The notes: generated from the sequence alone by a model not told the origin. A stretch of DNA of 64,000 nucleotides from an uncultured Pelagibacteraceae bacterium (GCA_902611405.1 CACLZL010000002.1:1-64000), one strand, 5' to 3'. Numbered from the stretch's first letter, positions 37,383 to 47,474 are shown. Numbers and translations are program-made.

Positions 37383-39209
37383 ATGAATAATAATATCAGA
37401 AACATCACTATTATAGCCCATGTTGATCATGGCAAAACCACATTAATTGATAATTTAATGAAACAAAGTGGTTCATTTAGAGATAATGAGGTAATTGATG
37501 AAAGATTAATGGACTCAGGTGAGCTTGAAAAAGAAAGAGGAATAACAATTTTAGCAAAACCTGCTTCAATTAATTGGAACAATTCAAGAATTAATATAAT
37601 CGATACTCCTGGCCACAGAGATTTTGCTGCTGAAGTTGAAAGAGTTTTAAGTATGGCAGATGGAGCATTATTGTTAATTGATTCTGTAGAAGGTGTTATG
37701 CCTCAAACAAAATTTGTATTATCTAAAGCACTTAAACAAGGATTAAAACCAATTGTTGTTATTAACAAATTAGATAAAGCTGATCAAAGAGCTAATGAGG
37801 TGTTGGATGAAACATTTGATTTATTTGTAAGTTTAGATGCAAATGAGGAACAATTAGATTTTCCAGTTCTATATGCAAGTGGAAGGTCGGGTTGGGCAGA
37901 TAATGATGTTGATGGTCCAAGAGAAAATTTAAATCCTTTATTAAATTTAATTATTGAACATGTAAAACCTGCTGAACTTGATAAATCTAAACCTTTTGCA
38001 ATGTTGTCAACACTACTTTATGCGGACAGTTTTTTAGGTAGAAGTTTAGTTGGAAGAATAACACAAGGGACTGCGAAAGCTAATCAATATATAAAAGCAA
38101 TCAATTTAAGTGGTGAAAAAGTTGATGAAGGAAAATTAACTAAAATTTTTAGATATGAAGGAACTAAAAAAGTTCCAATAGATGTTGGAGAAGCTGGAGA
38201 TATTGTGATTGTTGCTGGATTAGAAAAAGCAAATGTTGCTGATACGATATGCGACTTAGAGGTTAACGAACCTATTCCTGCTACACCAATAGATCCTCCT
38301 ACAATGTCAATTACAATAACTGTAAATACTTCACCTTTGGCTGGAACTGAAGGAAAAAAATTAACAAGTACACAAATAAGAGATCGATTAGTTCAAGAAG
38401 CTCAAAATAATGTTGGAATTACATTTTCTGAAAACGAGGGAAAAGACTCTTTTGTTGTAAGTGGTAGAGGTGAATTAATGTTAGAAATTCTTTTAACTCA
38501 AATGAGAAGAGAAGGTTTTGAAATGACAGTAAGTCCTCCTAAAGTTTTATATAAAACTGATGAAAGTGGAAATAAACTTGAGCCAATTGAGGAAATTACA
38601 ATGGACCTTGATGAGGAATATTCATCAAAAGTGATTGACTCAATGAACAGAAGAAAAGGTAAGCTAATAGAATTAAAAGATACTGGTATGAACAAGAAAA
38701 GGTTAATCTTTCATGCACCTACAAGAGGTTTAATGGGATACACGAGTAGATTTCTTACACTTACTAAAGGAAATGGAGTTATTAATAGAATATTCCATAG
38801 CTATGGTCCTTTTGAAGGTGAAATGGAAGGTCGAAGAAATGGAGCATTAATCTCAATGGAACAAGGAAAGGCTGTTGCATTCGCGATATTTAACCTTCAA
38901 GCAAGAGGAGAAATGTTTGTAACTCATAATGATGCAGTTTATCCTGGCATGATAGTTGGTCTATCACCTAAACCAGGTGACATGATAATCAATGTTATGA
39001 AAGGTAAAAAGCTAACAAACATGAGAACCCAAGGTACTGATGAAAATGTTGTGCTTACACCCGTCAGAACAATGTCTATTGCTGAACAATTAAGTATGCT
39101 AAATACTGATGAGGCATTAGAAATTACTCCAGACTCATGTAGGTTACGAAAAGCTATTTTAGATCCACATGAAAGAAAGAAAAGCGAAAAGGCTATAGCT
39201 GCAGCCTAA
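37383..39209 (+). CDS. typA: Ribosome-binding GTPase TypA/BipA
   Basis: A 608-residue translational GTPase. G1 is IIAHVDHGKTTL (about residues 10-21), G2 region ERGITILAKPA, G3 DTPGH, and G4 INKLDKAD. The C-terminal domain has the BipA motif RGLMGYTSRFLT (about 447-458), and AFAIFNLQARGEMF. BipA helps 50S assembly and stress or cold adaptation. It overlaps the convergent YczE-like gene by 4 nt. Confidence 0.97.
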   Translation: MNNNIRNITIIAHVDHGKTTLIDNLMKQSGSFRDNEVIDERLMDSGELEKERGITILAKPASINWNNSRINIIDTPGHRDFAAEVERVLSMADGALLLIDSVEGVMPQTKFVLSKALKQGLKPIVVINKLDKADQRANEVLDETFDLFVSLDANEEQLDFPVLYASGRSGWADNDVDGPRENLNPLLNLIIEHVKPAELDKSKPFAMLSTLLYADSFLGRSLVGRITQGTAKANQYIKAINLSGEKVDEGKLTKIFRYEGTKKVPIDVGEAGDIVIVAGLEKANVADTICDLEVNEPIPATPIDPPTMSITITVNTSPLAGTEGKKLTSTQIRDRLVQEAQNNVGITFSENEGKDSFVVSGRGELMLEILLTQMRREGFEMTVSPPKVLYKTDESGNKLEPIEEITMDLDEEYSSKVIDSMNRRKGKLIELKDTGMNKKRLIFHAPTRGLMGYTSRFLTLTKGNGVINRIFHSYGPFEGEMEGRRNGALISMEQGKAVAFAIFNLQARGEMFVTHNDAVYPGMIVGLSPKPGDMIINVMKGKKLTNMRTQGTDENVVLTPVRTMSIAEQLSMLNTDEALEITPDSCRLRKAILDPHERKKSEKAIAAA

Positions 39210-39853
39210 TCAAAAATTTTATCAACTAAATAAAGTCCTAATGCAACACAAGGACCTATGCCGAATGCAAAAAGTAAAGTTCCAATCCCTACTGTTCCTC
39301 CTAAATACCATCCAATACTAACAACTGAAATCTCTAGTGTTGCTCTTACAAAAGCTATAGGAAAATTAGTTAATTTTTGTAGTCCTATCATAAGCCCATC
39401 TCTAGGACCGGCTCCTAAATTTGATACTAAGTAAATACCCCCACCAACTCCAACAATGATTACAGAAATTATAGCTAAAATTAATTGATGAATATAATTT
39501 GATGGTGTTGGAACATACTTAATACAAAGATCAATCATAATCGCAATTATCAAAGCATTAAATATTGTACCCATCCCTGGTTTTTGTCCAAGAGGTATCC
39601 ATAAAATTAAAACAGCAATACTTATCAGGAGTGTAATTGTCCCAATAGTTAAATTCACATTTAAGGAAATGCCCTGCGCTAATACACTCCAAGGAGAAGC
39701 CCCTGTGAATGAAACAATTAATAAACCTTCGCCCAATCCAAATAATGATAAACCAAAACATAAGAAAAAAAATGTAGAAAACTTTGGTTTAAAATTAAAT
39801 GGTTTTTCTGAGCTCCATTTTACTTTTGGAATTTTTTTTATTTTTAAAAACAT
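39206..39853 (-). CDS. YczE-type membrane protein (YitT/YczE superfamily)
   Basis: A 215-residue protein with about five or six helices. Motifs GLSLFGLGEGLLI, TGASPWSVLAQG and SNLGAGPRDGLMIGL are characteristic of the YczE/YyaS/YitT group, in which the two GAxPxxxL repeats suggest internal duplication. Function is not established; a transport role is often assumed. It overlaps typA at the 3' end and is divergent from the next gene by 53 nt. Confidence 0.7.
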   Translation of the reverse strand: MFLKIKKIPKVKWSSEKPFNFKPKFSTFFFLCFGLSLFGLGEGLLIVSFTGASPWSVLAQGISLNVNLTIGTITLLISIAVLILWIPLGQKPGMGTIFNALIIAIMIDLCIKYVPTPSNYIHQLILAIISVIIVGVGGGIYLVSNLGAGPRDGLMIGLQKLTNFPIAFVRATLEISVVSIGWYLGGTVGIGTLLFAFGIGPCVALGLYLVDKIFD

Positions 39854-39906
39854 AATTGTAATAAGCTATATCTATTAATGAGAAATTCTAATAATATAAT
39901 TAGCAA

Positions 39907-40587
39907 ATGAAAAAGTTTGTATTTATTTTATTTACATTGTTTTTCTCATCAATTTCTTTAGCTCATATAGGTCATTATAATAAATTTGATAAAATAGAAA
40001 TGGAGATCTTGAGAAATAATGAGGTAATTGGGTATAACAATTATTTTTTCGAAAGAAGTGGTGAAAAAACAATAGTTAAAAGTCAATATAAATTTGAAGT
40101 AAAATTACTATCAGCAACAATATTTAAAGTGGAGGGAAATGGAGAAGAAATATATTTAAATGAAAATTTAATTTCTTTTCAATCAAAGACACTTCAAAAT
40201 AAAAAAGTAAAATTTGTAAACTTAAAAATTGATAAAAAAAATAAAAAGTTTGATATCAAAGGATCTTCATATACAGGCGAAGCTTCTGTAAAAAATATAA
40301 TTGGAAATTGGTGGAGTCATAAAATTTTACAGGCTGAAAGCCAAATAAGTCCTATTTCTGGGAGTATTAAAGAACAAATAGTTACTTTTATTGGTAAGGA
40401 AAATATTATAATTAATGGCAAACAATACGAAACTGAGCATTTCAAACTAACATCCAAAGACATGGATCTTCCTGATGATAAAAAATTAAATTTTGATATC
40501 TGGCTTGATAAAAAAACTTCTGTAATCATCAAAGTTAGATATGAGAGAATGGGAAATTGGGAATATCGTTTAAAAAATCTTAAATAA
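39907..40587 (+). CDS. Periplasmic DUF6134-type protein
   Basis: A 226-residue protein with a signal peptide (KK, hydrophobic helix about residues 3-16, cleavage near SLA-H). The mature part is beta-rich: it has NEVIGYNNYFFER near the start, EVKLLSATIFKVEG and a late LNFDIWLDKKTSVIIKVRYER. This pattern (GxxIGxxxxxFxR ... E.W...L....) fits DUF6134, periplasmic proteins of unknown function in alphaproteobacteria. It may bind a lipid or polymer, but nothing in the sequence proves it. It ends 2 nt from the convergent oxidoreductase gene. Confidence 0.6.
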   Translation: MKKFVFILFTLFFSSISLAHIGHYNKFDKIEMEILRNNEVIGYNNYFFERSGEKTIVKSQYKFEVKLLSATIFKVEGNGEEIYLNENLISFQSKTLQNKKVKFVNLKIDKKNKKFDIKGSSYTGEASVKNIIGNWWSHKILQAESQISPISGSIKEQIVTFIGKENIIINGKQYETEHFKLTSKDMDLPDDKKLNFDIWLDKKTSVIIKVRYERMGNWEYRLKNLK

Positions 40588-40589
40588 AA

Positions 40590-41561
40590 TTATTTATTTA
40601 TTTTTTTATAAAGATCATTTGCACTTATCCATCCAGCTTCTACTCTAGGACCTACAAACCAATCTGCACATACACCTAAATTAAGTTTATTATTCCAGTA
40701 ACTTTTCAATTTCAATGGTCTGGAATTTGAAGAATATTTCCAGCCATGATTTAAGGAGTTTAATATTTTTGTTTTTTTAATTCCAGTGAGTTTAAAAAAT
40801 TTATCAATTAATATCTTTGAATTTTTTTCCTTATTTTCTCTATTTTTATTGATTTTTTTATTTGCCCAAGAATTTGTGCTCTGCAAAGTCCATAAATCAT
40901 TATTACTTTTAAATCTTTTTTTACTGTTTTCTTTAGCGGCCCATCCTAAAATTTTATCGTTAAATAAATAACTGGATACACTATTATTAGTTTTTTTTAT
41001 TTCAATCATAACTGTAATATTTGCGTCCATTTTAATTTTTTGTTTTATAAAAGGAACTTTAATATATTTTTCTGACAATTTTTTTAACTGTGGAAAGGGA
41101 CATGTTAATATTAATTTATCATAATATTTTGTTTGGTTATTCTTAAAATCCAATTTCCATTTATTATCAATAAAATTAATATTTTCTAACTCACTTTTAA
41201 AATTACATTTAATATTATTTATTAAATGTTTACTTATATCGTTATTTCCTCTCCTACCAATTATTTTAACATGTTGTTTGTTTTCTTTCTTTATTTTTTT
41301 CAAATAAATGTGCTTACCATTCCATATTTTTAAAATTTTTTTTTTTAACAATTTTTTAATAAATTTTTTAAATTGTTTCGATTTTGGAGAAATATATTGA
41401 GTACCATGATCGAAACCTTTTGAATTATTTAATCTTTTGAAAGAAGTTCTGCCCCCTGGACCTCTGGCTTTATCATAAATATATACTGAATTTTTTTTAC
41501 TTAATAAATTAGCTATTGTTGCTCCTGAAATTCCAGAGCCAATAATACAATAACTACTCAT
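40590..41561 (-). CDS. Renalase-like NAD(P)/FAD-dependent oxidoreductase
   Basis: A 323-residue flavoprotein. The N-terminal FAD site is IIGSGISGATIA (about residues 6-17), followed by YDKARGPGGRTS and DHGTQYIS. The C-terminal FAD motif is GVCADWFVGPRVEAGWISAND. This set matches renalase-like amine/dihydronicotinamide oxidases. Bacterial renalases oxidise aberrant dihydro-NAD isomers; whether this one does is inference. Its start overlaps the pmbA stop by 4 nt. Confidence 0.8.
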   Translation of the reverse strand: MSSYCIIGSGISGATIANLLSKKNSVYIYDKARGPGGRTSFKRLNNSKGFDHGTQYISPKSKQFKKFIKKLLKKKILKIWNGKHIYLKKIKKENKQHVKIIGRRGNNDISKHLINNIKCNFKSELENINFIDNKWKLDFKNNQTKYYDKLILTCPFPQLKKLSEKYIKVPFIKQKIKMDANITVMIEIKKTNNSVSSYLFNDKILGWAAKENSKKRFKSNNDLWTLQSTNSWANKKINKNRENKEKNSKILIDKFFKLTGIKKTKILNSLNHGWKYSSNSRPLKLKSYWNNKLNLGVCADWFVGPRVEAGWISANDLYKKINK

Positions 41562-42874
41562 TTTCCAGCTACAGTCATACCCTCTATCATCATAGTTGGT
41601 GAATTAACTGAATATTCAAATTCTAAATCATTAGCTAAAATTATATTTTTAAACATATCCTTAAAATTACCAGCAATAGTAATTTCATTAACAGGGTACT
41701 TGAATTCACCATTTTCAATTAAATAACCAGCTGCTCCTACTGAATAGTCTCCAGTTACGAGGTTGCTACCGTGTCCAATTGTTTCGGTAATATAAAGACT
41801 TTTAGAGCTATTTTTTAAGAGCTCCTCAAAACTAATATTCCCATTTTTAAAATAAAGGTTTGTTGTTCCACCACTTCTTCCATTTGACTGCAAATTTAAT
41901 TTTTTTCCATTGTAAGTGTCTATAAGATAATTTTTGAGCAAACCATCTTCTACAAGATTTAAAGTTTTTGAATTTACTCCTTCAGAATCAAAATATTTAG
42001 AGCCAATACCTTTAACAATATCAGGTTTATCTATTACATTAATCACCTTTGAAAAAACTTGTTGATTAATTTTATCTTTTAGAAATGAAGTACCTCGAGA
42101 AATTGCTGATGCTGATATAGCTCCTGCAAATACACTTAGCATTCCCTTTGCAATTTTTTTATCAAAAATTAAATTAATTTTTTCGCTACCAATTTTTTTA
42201 GGACTCAATTTTTTTATAGTTTGTTCAGCTGCTTTTTTCCCAAGTTCACTGGCATTTTTGATGTCAGCTAAATGACGACAACTAGTATATTCATAGTCTC
42301 TTTCCATACTATTTTCATCTTTAGCAACTGTAACACTAGAGGCGGTAAAGCTTGATTTTTTCCAGCCATCACAAAAACCATCACTATTCGCTAAAATAAA
42401 ATTTGTTTTATTTTCAGTGAAGCTTGACTCTGTATTTATAATTTTCTCTGGTTCAGAAGCGACCTCCTCAAGCTCATTTAAATATTCAATTTTTTTTTCA
42501 TTTTCAAATCTTGTTTGATCATATAAATCAAGATTTTTCAGTTTTTGTGCTAATAAATTTTTGTCTGGCAAAGAGTTAAATTCGTCCTCAGGTGTAATTT
42601 TTGTAGTTTCATAACATTTTTCAACTAATATTTTTATATTTTTATCAATTAAATTTGATGATGTAATTGATGATCTCTTTTTATCAATATAAATTTCAAT
42701 ACTTAAAGCTAACCCATCTGATCTATCTGAAGCTTCTAGATTTTTATTTCTAAAATTAACAGTCTCTGAAATCGTGTGTCCAACTGTAACACTTGCATCT
42801 GTTGCTCCCATTTTTTTTGCTAAATCTAAACAATAAGAAGCTTTTAGTTTTAGAAATTCTTGATCTTTAACCAT
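41558..42874 (-). CDS. pmbA: TldD/PmbA family protein, PmbA subunit
   Basis: A 438-residue partner of TldD. In E. coli the pair forms a heterodimeric metalloprotease that matures microcins and degrades CcdA. PmbA lacks the HExxxH motif, and this protein also lacks it. Features are the ISETVNFRNKNLEASDRSDG start, GRSGGTTNLYFKNG, and the C-terminal NSPTMMIEGMTVAGK. It follows tldD after 3 nt, consistent with complex formation. Confidence 0.93.
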   Translation of the reverse strand: MVKDQEFLKLKASYCLDLAKKMGATDASVTVGHTISETVNFRNKNLEASDRSDGLALSIEIYIDKKRSSITSSNLIDKNIKILVEKCYETTKITPEDEFNSLPDKNLLAQKLKNLDLYDQTRFENEKKIEYLNELEEVASEPEKIINTESSFTENKTNFILANSDGFCDGWKKSSFTASSVTVAKDENSMERDYEYTSCRHLADIKNASELGKKAAEQTIKKLSPKKIGSEKINLIFDKKIAKGMLSVFAGAISASAISRGTSFLKDKINQQVFSKVINVIDKPDIVKGIGSKYFDSEGVNSKTLNLVEDGLLKNYLIDTYNGKKLNLQSNGRSGGTTNLYFKNGNISFEELLKNSSKSLYITETIGHGSNLVTGDYSVGAAGYLIENGEFKYPVNEITIAGNFKDMFKNIILANDLEFEYSVNSPTMMIEGMTVAGK

Positions 42875-42877
42875 TAT

Positions 42878-44290
42878 TTAAAGTTTTGTTCCACCAACTG
42901 TCATTTTTTCAATCAAGATTGAAGGTTGAGCTACTCCTACAGGAACTCCTTGTCCAGCTTTTCCACAAGTTCCTATACCAGGATCCATCAACATGTCGTT
43001 TCCTACCATTGAAACTTCTTTAAGTATTGATGGTCCGTCACCAATTAAAGTTGCTCCTTTAATTGGAGATCCAATTTTACCATTATTTATTTCGTAAGCT
43101 TCGGTGCAATTAAATACAAATTTTCCAGAAGTAATATCAACCTGCCCACCTCCAAAACTTACGGCAAAAATACCTTTATCTACAGATTTAATCATTTCAT
43201 CTTGAGTTTGATTACCACTTAACATCATCGTATTTCTCATTCTTGGTAAAACAATATGTCTATAATTTTCTCTTCTTCCAGATCCAGTTGATTTTGTATT
43301 CATTAATCTTGCATTATGTCTGTCTTGCATAAAACCTTTAAGAATACCGTTTTCAATTAAAACTGTTCTTTCGGTTGGGGTTCCTTCATCGTCTATAGTT
43401 AAACTTCCTCTTCTATTATCTATTGTGCCATCGTCTACTATTGTTACTCCCTCACTAGCAACTTTTTGGCCCATAAGATTATGAAATGCTGAAGTTTTTT
43501 TTCTGTTAAAATCTCCCTCAAGACCATGTCCAATTGCCTCGTGAATTAATATTGCTGGCCAACCAGGTCCTAAGACTACTTTCATTTCCCCTGCAGGTGC
43601 GGGTTTACTTTCTAAATTTACTGACGCAATTCTTAGAGCTTCTTCACAAACATTTTTCCAATTATCATTTTTTAAATAATCATCATAAGATTGTCTACCA
43701 CCAATACCATAAACTCCAGTTTCCTTTCTGCCATTTTTTTCTAACATTACAGATACATTAAATCTAATTAATGGACGCACATCAGTAATGGACTCTCCAC
43801 CTGATCTAATAATTTCTATTGATTTTTGCTCACCAGAAAAACTAGCTGTAACCTGTTTTACTGATCCATCTTTTTTTCTTAAAAAATCATTTACTTTATT
43901 TAAAACATCTAATTTTGAGTTCAAAGTTTTTTGTTCAATTGGATTAATATCCTCGTACAATTGCTTGTTTGTTTTTGGTATTTCATGATTATAAGTACCT
44001 TTAATTGATTTTAGAGTTGACTTAAGATTTTCTGACGAACTTTTTAATGAATCTTTTGATATTTCATTTGAGTAAGAATATGCAACAACCTCATCTGAAA
44101 TAGCTCTAAATCCAAATCCTAAATCAGAACTATAATTTGAACTTTTAATTTTGTTATCATCAAGTAAAATTGACTCTGATTTAGACTCCTCTAAATACAA
44201 CTCACCATCATCACAATTATTCAGGGTTTCAGATACTATTTTGTCAGCATCTTGTCTTGATAAGTCGGATTTATTAAAGAAATTATTCAT
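42878..44290 (-). CDS. tldD: Metalloprotease TldD
   Basis: A 470-residue protease subunit. The zinc-binding HExxxH motif is HEAIGH (H250, E251, H255) within LIHEAIGHGLEGD. Other family marks are SGRRENYRHIVLPRMRN and the C-terminal GTCGKAGQGVPVGVAQP, which provides the third cysteine ligand region. It heads the tldD-pmbA-oxidoreductase operon. Its physiological substrate here is unknown; no microcin-like precursor was seen nearby. Confidence 0.95.
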   Translation of the reverse strand: MNNFFNKSDLSRQDADKIVSETLNNCDDGELYLEESKSESILLDDNKIKSSNYSSDLGFGFRAISDEVVAYSYSNEISKDSLKSSSENLKSTLKSIKGTYNHEIPKTNKQLYEDINPIEQKTLNSKLDVLNKVNDFLRKKDGSVKQVTASFSGEQKSIEIIRSGGESITDVRPLIRFNVSVMLEKNGRKETGVYGIGGRQSYDDYLKNDNWKNVCEEALRIASVNLESKPAPAGEMKVVLGPGWPAILIHEAIGHGLEGDFNRKKTSAFHNLMGQKVASEGVTIVDDGTIDNRRGSLTIDDEGTPTERTVLIENGILKGFMQDRHNARLMNTKSTGSGRRENYRHIVLPRMRNTMMLSGNQTQDEMIKSVDKGIFAVSFGGGQVDITSGKFVFNCTEAYEINNGKIGSPIKGATLIGDGPSILKEVSMVGNDMLMDPGIGTCGKAGQGVPVGVAQPSILIEKMTVGGTKL

Positions 44291-44375
44291 TAACCTTAAA
44301 TAGTAGTTTATTGATAATTTTCAACTGATCATTTTACGCATGTACAATTTTTCACTAAAAGTTAAGAGTTATATT

Positions 44376-44723
44376 ATGAAAGTCTATTTTAATAATTCTT
44401 GTAAAATCTGTAGATCAGAAATTAACTTATATAAAAAAGAAAATATCAAAGATATTGACTGGATAGATATAACTAATAATTCAGATGCTGAAAAAGAAAC
44501 ATCTAGAAATGATAAAGAATTATTAAGAAGACTACATGTTAAGGAGAACGGTAAAATTATTCAAGGCGCAGAAGCATTTCTTTATGTTTGGAAAAAAATT
44601 CCAAAATATAAATTTTTATATAAATTTTTTAAACTACCGGTTATTTTCACAATATTTAAATATGGGTATGAAATGATTGCCTTTTTTTTATATTTAAAAA
44701 ATAAAAAGCAACTCAAAAACTAA
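44376..44723 (+). CDS. DCC-family (DUF393) thiol-disulfide oxidoreductase-like protein
   Basis: A 115-residue protein using the start MKVYFNNSCKICRSEI (ATG 44376); the frame can extend 36 nt further up but without family support. A thioredoxin-like CxxC is C9-K-I-C12. The FNNSCKIC segment corresponds to the FDGxCxxC motif of the DCC family, with DG changed to NN. A hydrophobic C-terminal helix follows. It overlaps the convergent membrane protein gene by 4 nt. Substrate unknown. Confidence 0.75.
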   Translation: MKVYFNNSCKICRSEINLYKKENIKDIDWIDITNNSDAEKETSRNDKELLRRLHVKENGKIIQGAEAFLYVWKKIPKYKFLYKFFKLPVIFTIFKYGYEMIAFFLYLKNKKQLKN

Positions 44724-45013
44724 GTTAAGAAAAATATTAAAAATTCACTCAGTAAAGACATAGATAACAAGAACATTATTAATAAAATTGAGTACATTAG
44801 AGTTATTACTCTATTTCTTTTTCTCCTCAGTCTAACAAAAGTTTTATCATCTAGATCTGATATATCTCTTTCACCTATAACTGGATAATCATAACTCCAT
44901 CGCCAGGTGGACTGACCTAACCTAGAGTCAAGACTGTTAAAATATCTTATCCATGCAATAACATACCTAAATATTAAATATAAAATGATCATTAATGCAG
45001 ATGAAAATAACAT
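44720..45013 (-). CDS. Small two-helix membrane protein, hypothetical
   Basis: A 97-residue protein with helices at about residues 3-20 and 70-95. The loop between them is polar and aromatic (STWRWSYDYPVIGERDISDL). No family recognised. It is the last gene of the minus-strand unit formed by the DapA-like, cfa and coiled-coil genes, 30 nt after the coiled-coil gene. Confidence 0.6.
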   Translation of the reverse strand: MLFSSALMIILYLIFRYVIAWIRYFNSLDSRLGQSTWRWSYDYPVIGERDISDLDDKTFVRLRRKRNRVITLMYSILLIMFLLSMSLLSEFLIFFLT

Positions 45014-45043
45014 CCTAAATGATACTTAATTATTTAAGATAAT

Positions 45044-46279
45044 TTAATTGATATTTTTAGCTCTTTTTCTTGCGATTAACTGCGTAAGTGCATCTACCAT
45101 AATATCTGAGGCCTTAAATATTTCATTATTTTTAAACTCGTGAGAAATATTTTTTTCTGGATTGGTTTTATCTTCGATAACTATTCCTTCGTCTGGTGAG
45201 TTATTTTTTATATAAATTAATAAAAGCCATTCATCATCTGAGGCCTCATCCCATTTAACAAATATTTCTCCTGTTTCAAATCTTCTGTCTATACATCTAA
45301 AGATGGACATATGTCTCGTTAAGTGTCTTTTGTTTAATTGAAATACTAAACTGCTAGCACTTCTGTAAAAACTTTCGAGAGCAAACTCAATTTTCTGTCT
45401 AGCTAAAGTATATTCTTTTTCTTTTTGTAAAAGTGTTTCTCTATCTTCATCTCCCTGAATTTTAACTCCTAAAGCTTCTACTCTTTCTCTAATTTTTTGA
45501 TCTCTTATAATTCGATATTTTTCTTTTAATTTTTCTATTCTTTGTTGTAAGCCAGCATAATCCTCTCTCTTTTCTCTTAAGGAAATTTTTTCCAATTTCT
45601 CTAATTCTTTAACCTCTCTAACTCTGAATTTTTCAATTTGTTTATCTAATTTTAATTGTTGTAAAAATTGCTTTTGTTTTTCTGCTTGTTCAATTCTTAA
45701 AAGAGCTTGTTCTTTTCTTAAGAATAATTTTATTTCTTTTGTTCTTTGTTTTTCTAATCTAATTTCATCTTTTAAAGCTTGTTCTTTTAATTTAACTTTT
45801 AATTCAGCCTCTTTTTGCTTTTCTTTTGCAGCTTCAATCTTTTCTAATCGTTCTTTTTCTTGTTTTTCTAATTTTAACCTTCTTGCTTCATCTTTTTTTA
45901 GAATTTTATACTGTGAAATTGTGTCTGCTATTTTATCAAAAAATGCTTGGATATATTTTTCAAAACCAAAATTTAATCTAAACTTAAATTCAGGCTTTAA
46001 AGAATTTTGAAAGTTAACTACTTTTAAAAGAAAATCTGGTTTCTTTGATACAATAGATTTAGATTTTTTTGAAATTTTTTTTGATTGTTTTGGTTTTTTT
46101 AATTTTTTTTGTTTTCTTCGATTATTAATTTTTTTTACAGATTTATTTTTAATCTTAAATTTATTTGACTTTTTAGATATTTTTTTAACTCTTTTTTTAG
46201 TTTTTCTTTGATTTTTAGAAATACTTTTTTTTAATTTTTTTTTCTTTTTTTTCATTTTAAGAGATTTAGTTTCTACCAA
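45044..46279 (-). CDS. Lys-rich coiled-coil protein with C-terminal domain of unknown function
   Basis: A 411-residue protein in three parts. The first ~85 residues are almost all Lys, Ser, Arg and Asn. A long charged coiled coil (about 125-300) follows, rich in KLEKQEKERLEK-like heptads. The C-terminal ~110 residues form a compact domain: HMSIFRCIDRRFETGEIFVKWDEASDDEWLL is in part visible at about 325-355, then ALTQLIARKR at the end. There is no signal peptide or helix. The basic N-terminus could bind nucleic acid, lipid head groups or ribosomes. It lies 4 nt after cfa, so it is probably co-expressed. Not recognised. Confidence 0.65.
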   Translation of the reverse strand: MVETKSLKMKKKKKKLKKSISKNQRKTKKRVKKISKKSNKFKIKNKSVKKINNRRKQKKLKKPKQSKKISKKSKSIVSKKPDFLLKVVNFQNSLKPEFKFRLNFGFEKYIQAFFDKIADTISQYKILKKDEARRLKLEKQEKERLEKIEAAKEKQKEAELKVKLKEQALKDEIRLEKQRTKEIKLFLRKEQALLRIEQAEKQKQFLQQLKLDKQIEKFRVREVKELEKLEKISLREKREDYAGLQQRIEKLKEKYRIIRDQKIRERVEALGVKIQGDEDRETLLQKEKEYTLARQKIEFALESFYRSASSLVFQLNKRHLTRHMSIFRCIDRRFETGEIFVKWDEASDDEWLLLIYIKNNSPDEGIVIEDKTNPEKNISHEFKNNEIFKASDIMVDALTQLIARKRAKNIN

Positions 46280-46283
46280 TTAT

Positions 46284-47474
46284 TTATTGATAAATATAGT
46301 CTCTTGTAACAGGTGTAGAAGAATAATTCTTTGTTAATTGAAATTGGTATACAACTTGATCGCCCCATTTAAATGCCATCTCACAACCAGCAAGATAAAA
46401 TTCCCACATCCTAAAAAATCTTTCATCGAACATTTGAATTATTTTGTCTTTATTTCGAATGCAATTTTCTTTCCAATGTCTTAGTGTATGTGAGTAATGA
46501 AGTCTTAAAACCTCAATATCTGCAACAATTAAGCCTGCTTTTTCAATCGGTGTTGTTACTTCACTTAAACTAGGAGTATAACCTCCTGGAAAAATATACT
46601 TAGTGATCCATGGATGTGGATCTCTTGGTGGATTAACTGATCCTATTGTATGAATTAATGATACCCCATCATCTTTTAAAAGTTTTTCAACTTGTGAAAA
46701 AAATTTTTTATAAAATTTTCTTCCTACATGTTCAAACATTCCAACACTGACTATTCTATCAAATTTTTCATTGAGCTCTCTATAATCCATTAACTTAAAG
46801 TTTAATTGATTTTCTAAATTAAGTTCTTTTGCTTTTTTCTTACAGTAATTAAACTGGTTTTCTGAAAGTGTAATACCTGTTACTTCGCAGTTTGCACTTT
46901 TTGCAATATCTACTGCTAAAGAACCCCATCCACATCCAATATCTAAAACTTTTTGATTTGGCTTTATATTAAGTTTTTTTATTATATGTTGAATTTTATT
47001 ATTTTGAGCAGTTTCCAATGTATCTGTTTCATTTTTAAAATATGCACATGAATATTGTCTTTTAGGATCCAAAAATAAGTCATAAAGATCATCCGAAATA
47101 TCATAATGATGTGAAACATTCATCTTAGATTTTTTTATAAAATTAAAATTAGTTAAATATCTATAAGAACCTCTTAATCTATTAATTATATAACTAAAAA
47201 AATTTAAGTCACCTCTACCAAAATTCATTAAAGAGAGATCCAAAAAATCAGTTAATGTTCCATTCTCAATAGTTATTTCACCATCTGTATAAGCTTCACC
47301 AAAGTATAAATCAGGATGAAACAATAATTTATAATGAAGATTTTTATTTAAAATTTTAACTTTTATTGGGTTTTCACTTTTTGGATTTCCAATAATGTAA
47401 CTTTTTGAATTAGCATCAACTAATATAAATCCATCTTTTTTAAAAACATTATTTAAAAATCTAGCCAGTTGCAT
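46284..47474 (-). CDS. cfa: Cyclopropane-fatty-acyl-phospholipid synthase
   Basis: A 396-residue SAM-dependent enzyme that adds a methylene bridge to unsaturated acyl chains of phospholipids. The N-terminal domain is followed by SHHYDISDDLYDLFLDPKRQYSCAYF (part of about residues 129-154). The SAM motif is LDIGCGWGSLAVD. The active-site region MFEHVGRKFYKKFF and FPGGYTPSL are also present. It starts immediately after the DapA-like stop. Ring formation usually marks stationary-phase or stress membranes. Confidence 0.95.
   Translation of the reverse strand: MQLARFLNNVFKKDGFILVDANSKSYIIGNPKSENPIKVKILNKNLHYKLLFHPDLYFGEAYTDGEITIENGTLTDFLDLSLMNFGRGDLNFFSYIINRLRGSYRYLTNFNFIKKSKMNVSHHYDISDDLYDLFLDPKRQYSCAYFKNETDTLETAQNNKIQHIIKKLNIKPNQKVLDIGCGWGSLAVDIAKSANCEVTGITLSENQFNYCKKKAKELNLENQLNFKLMDYRELNEKFDRIVSVGMFEHVGRKFYKKFFSQVEKLLKDDGVSLIHTIGSVNPPRDPHPWITKYIFPGGYTPSLSEVTTPIEKAGLIVADIEVLRLHYSHTLRHWKENCIRNKDKIIQMFDERFFRMWEFYLAGCEMAFKWGDQVVYQFQLTKNYSSTPVTRDYIYQ

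Noticed and set aside
44340..44375. Longer start for the DCC protein
   Set aside because: The extra 12 residues have no family support, and the ATG at 44376 directly precedes the thioredoxin-like strand.
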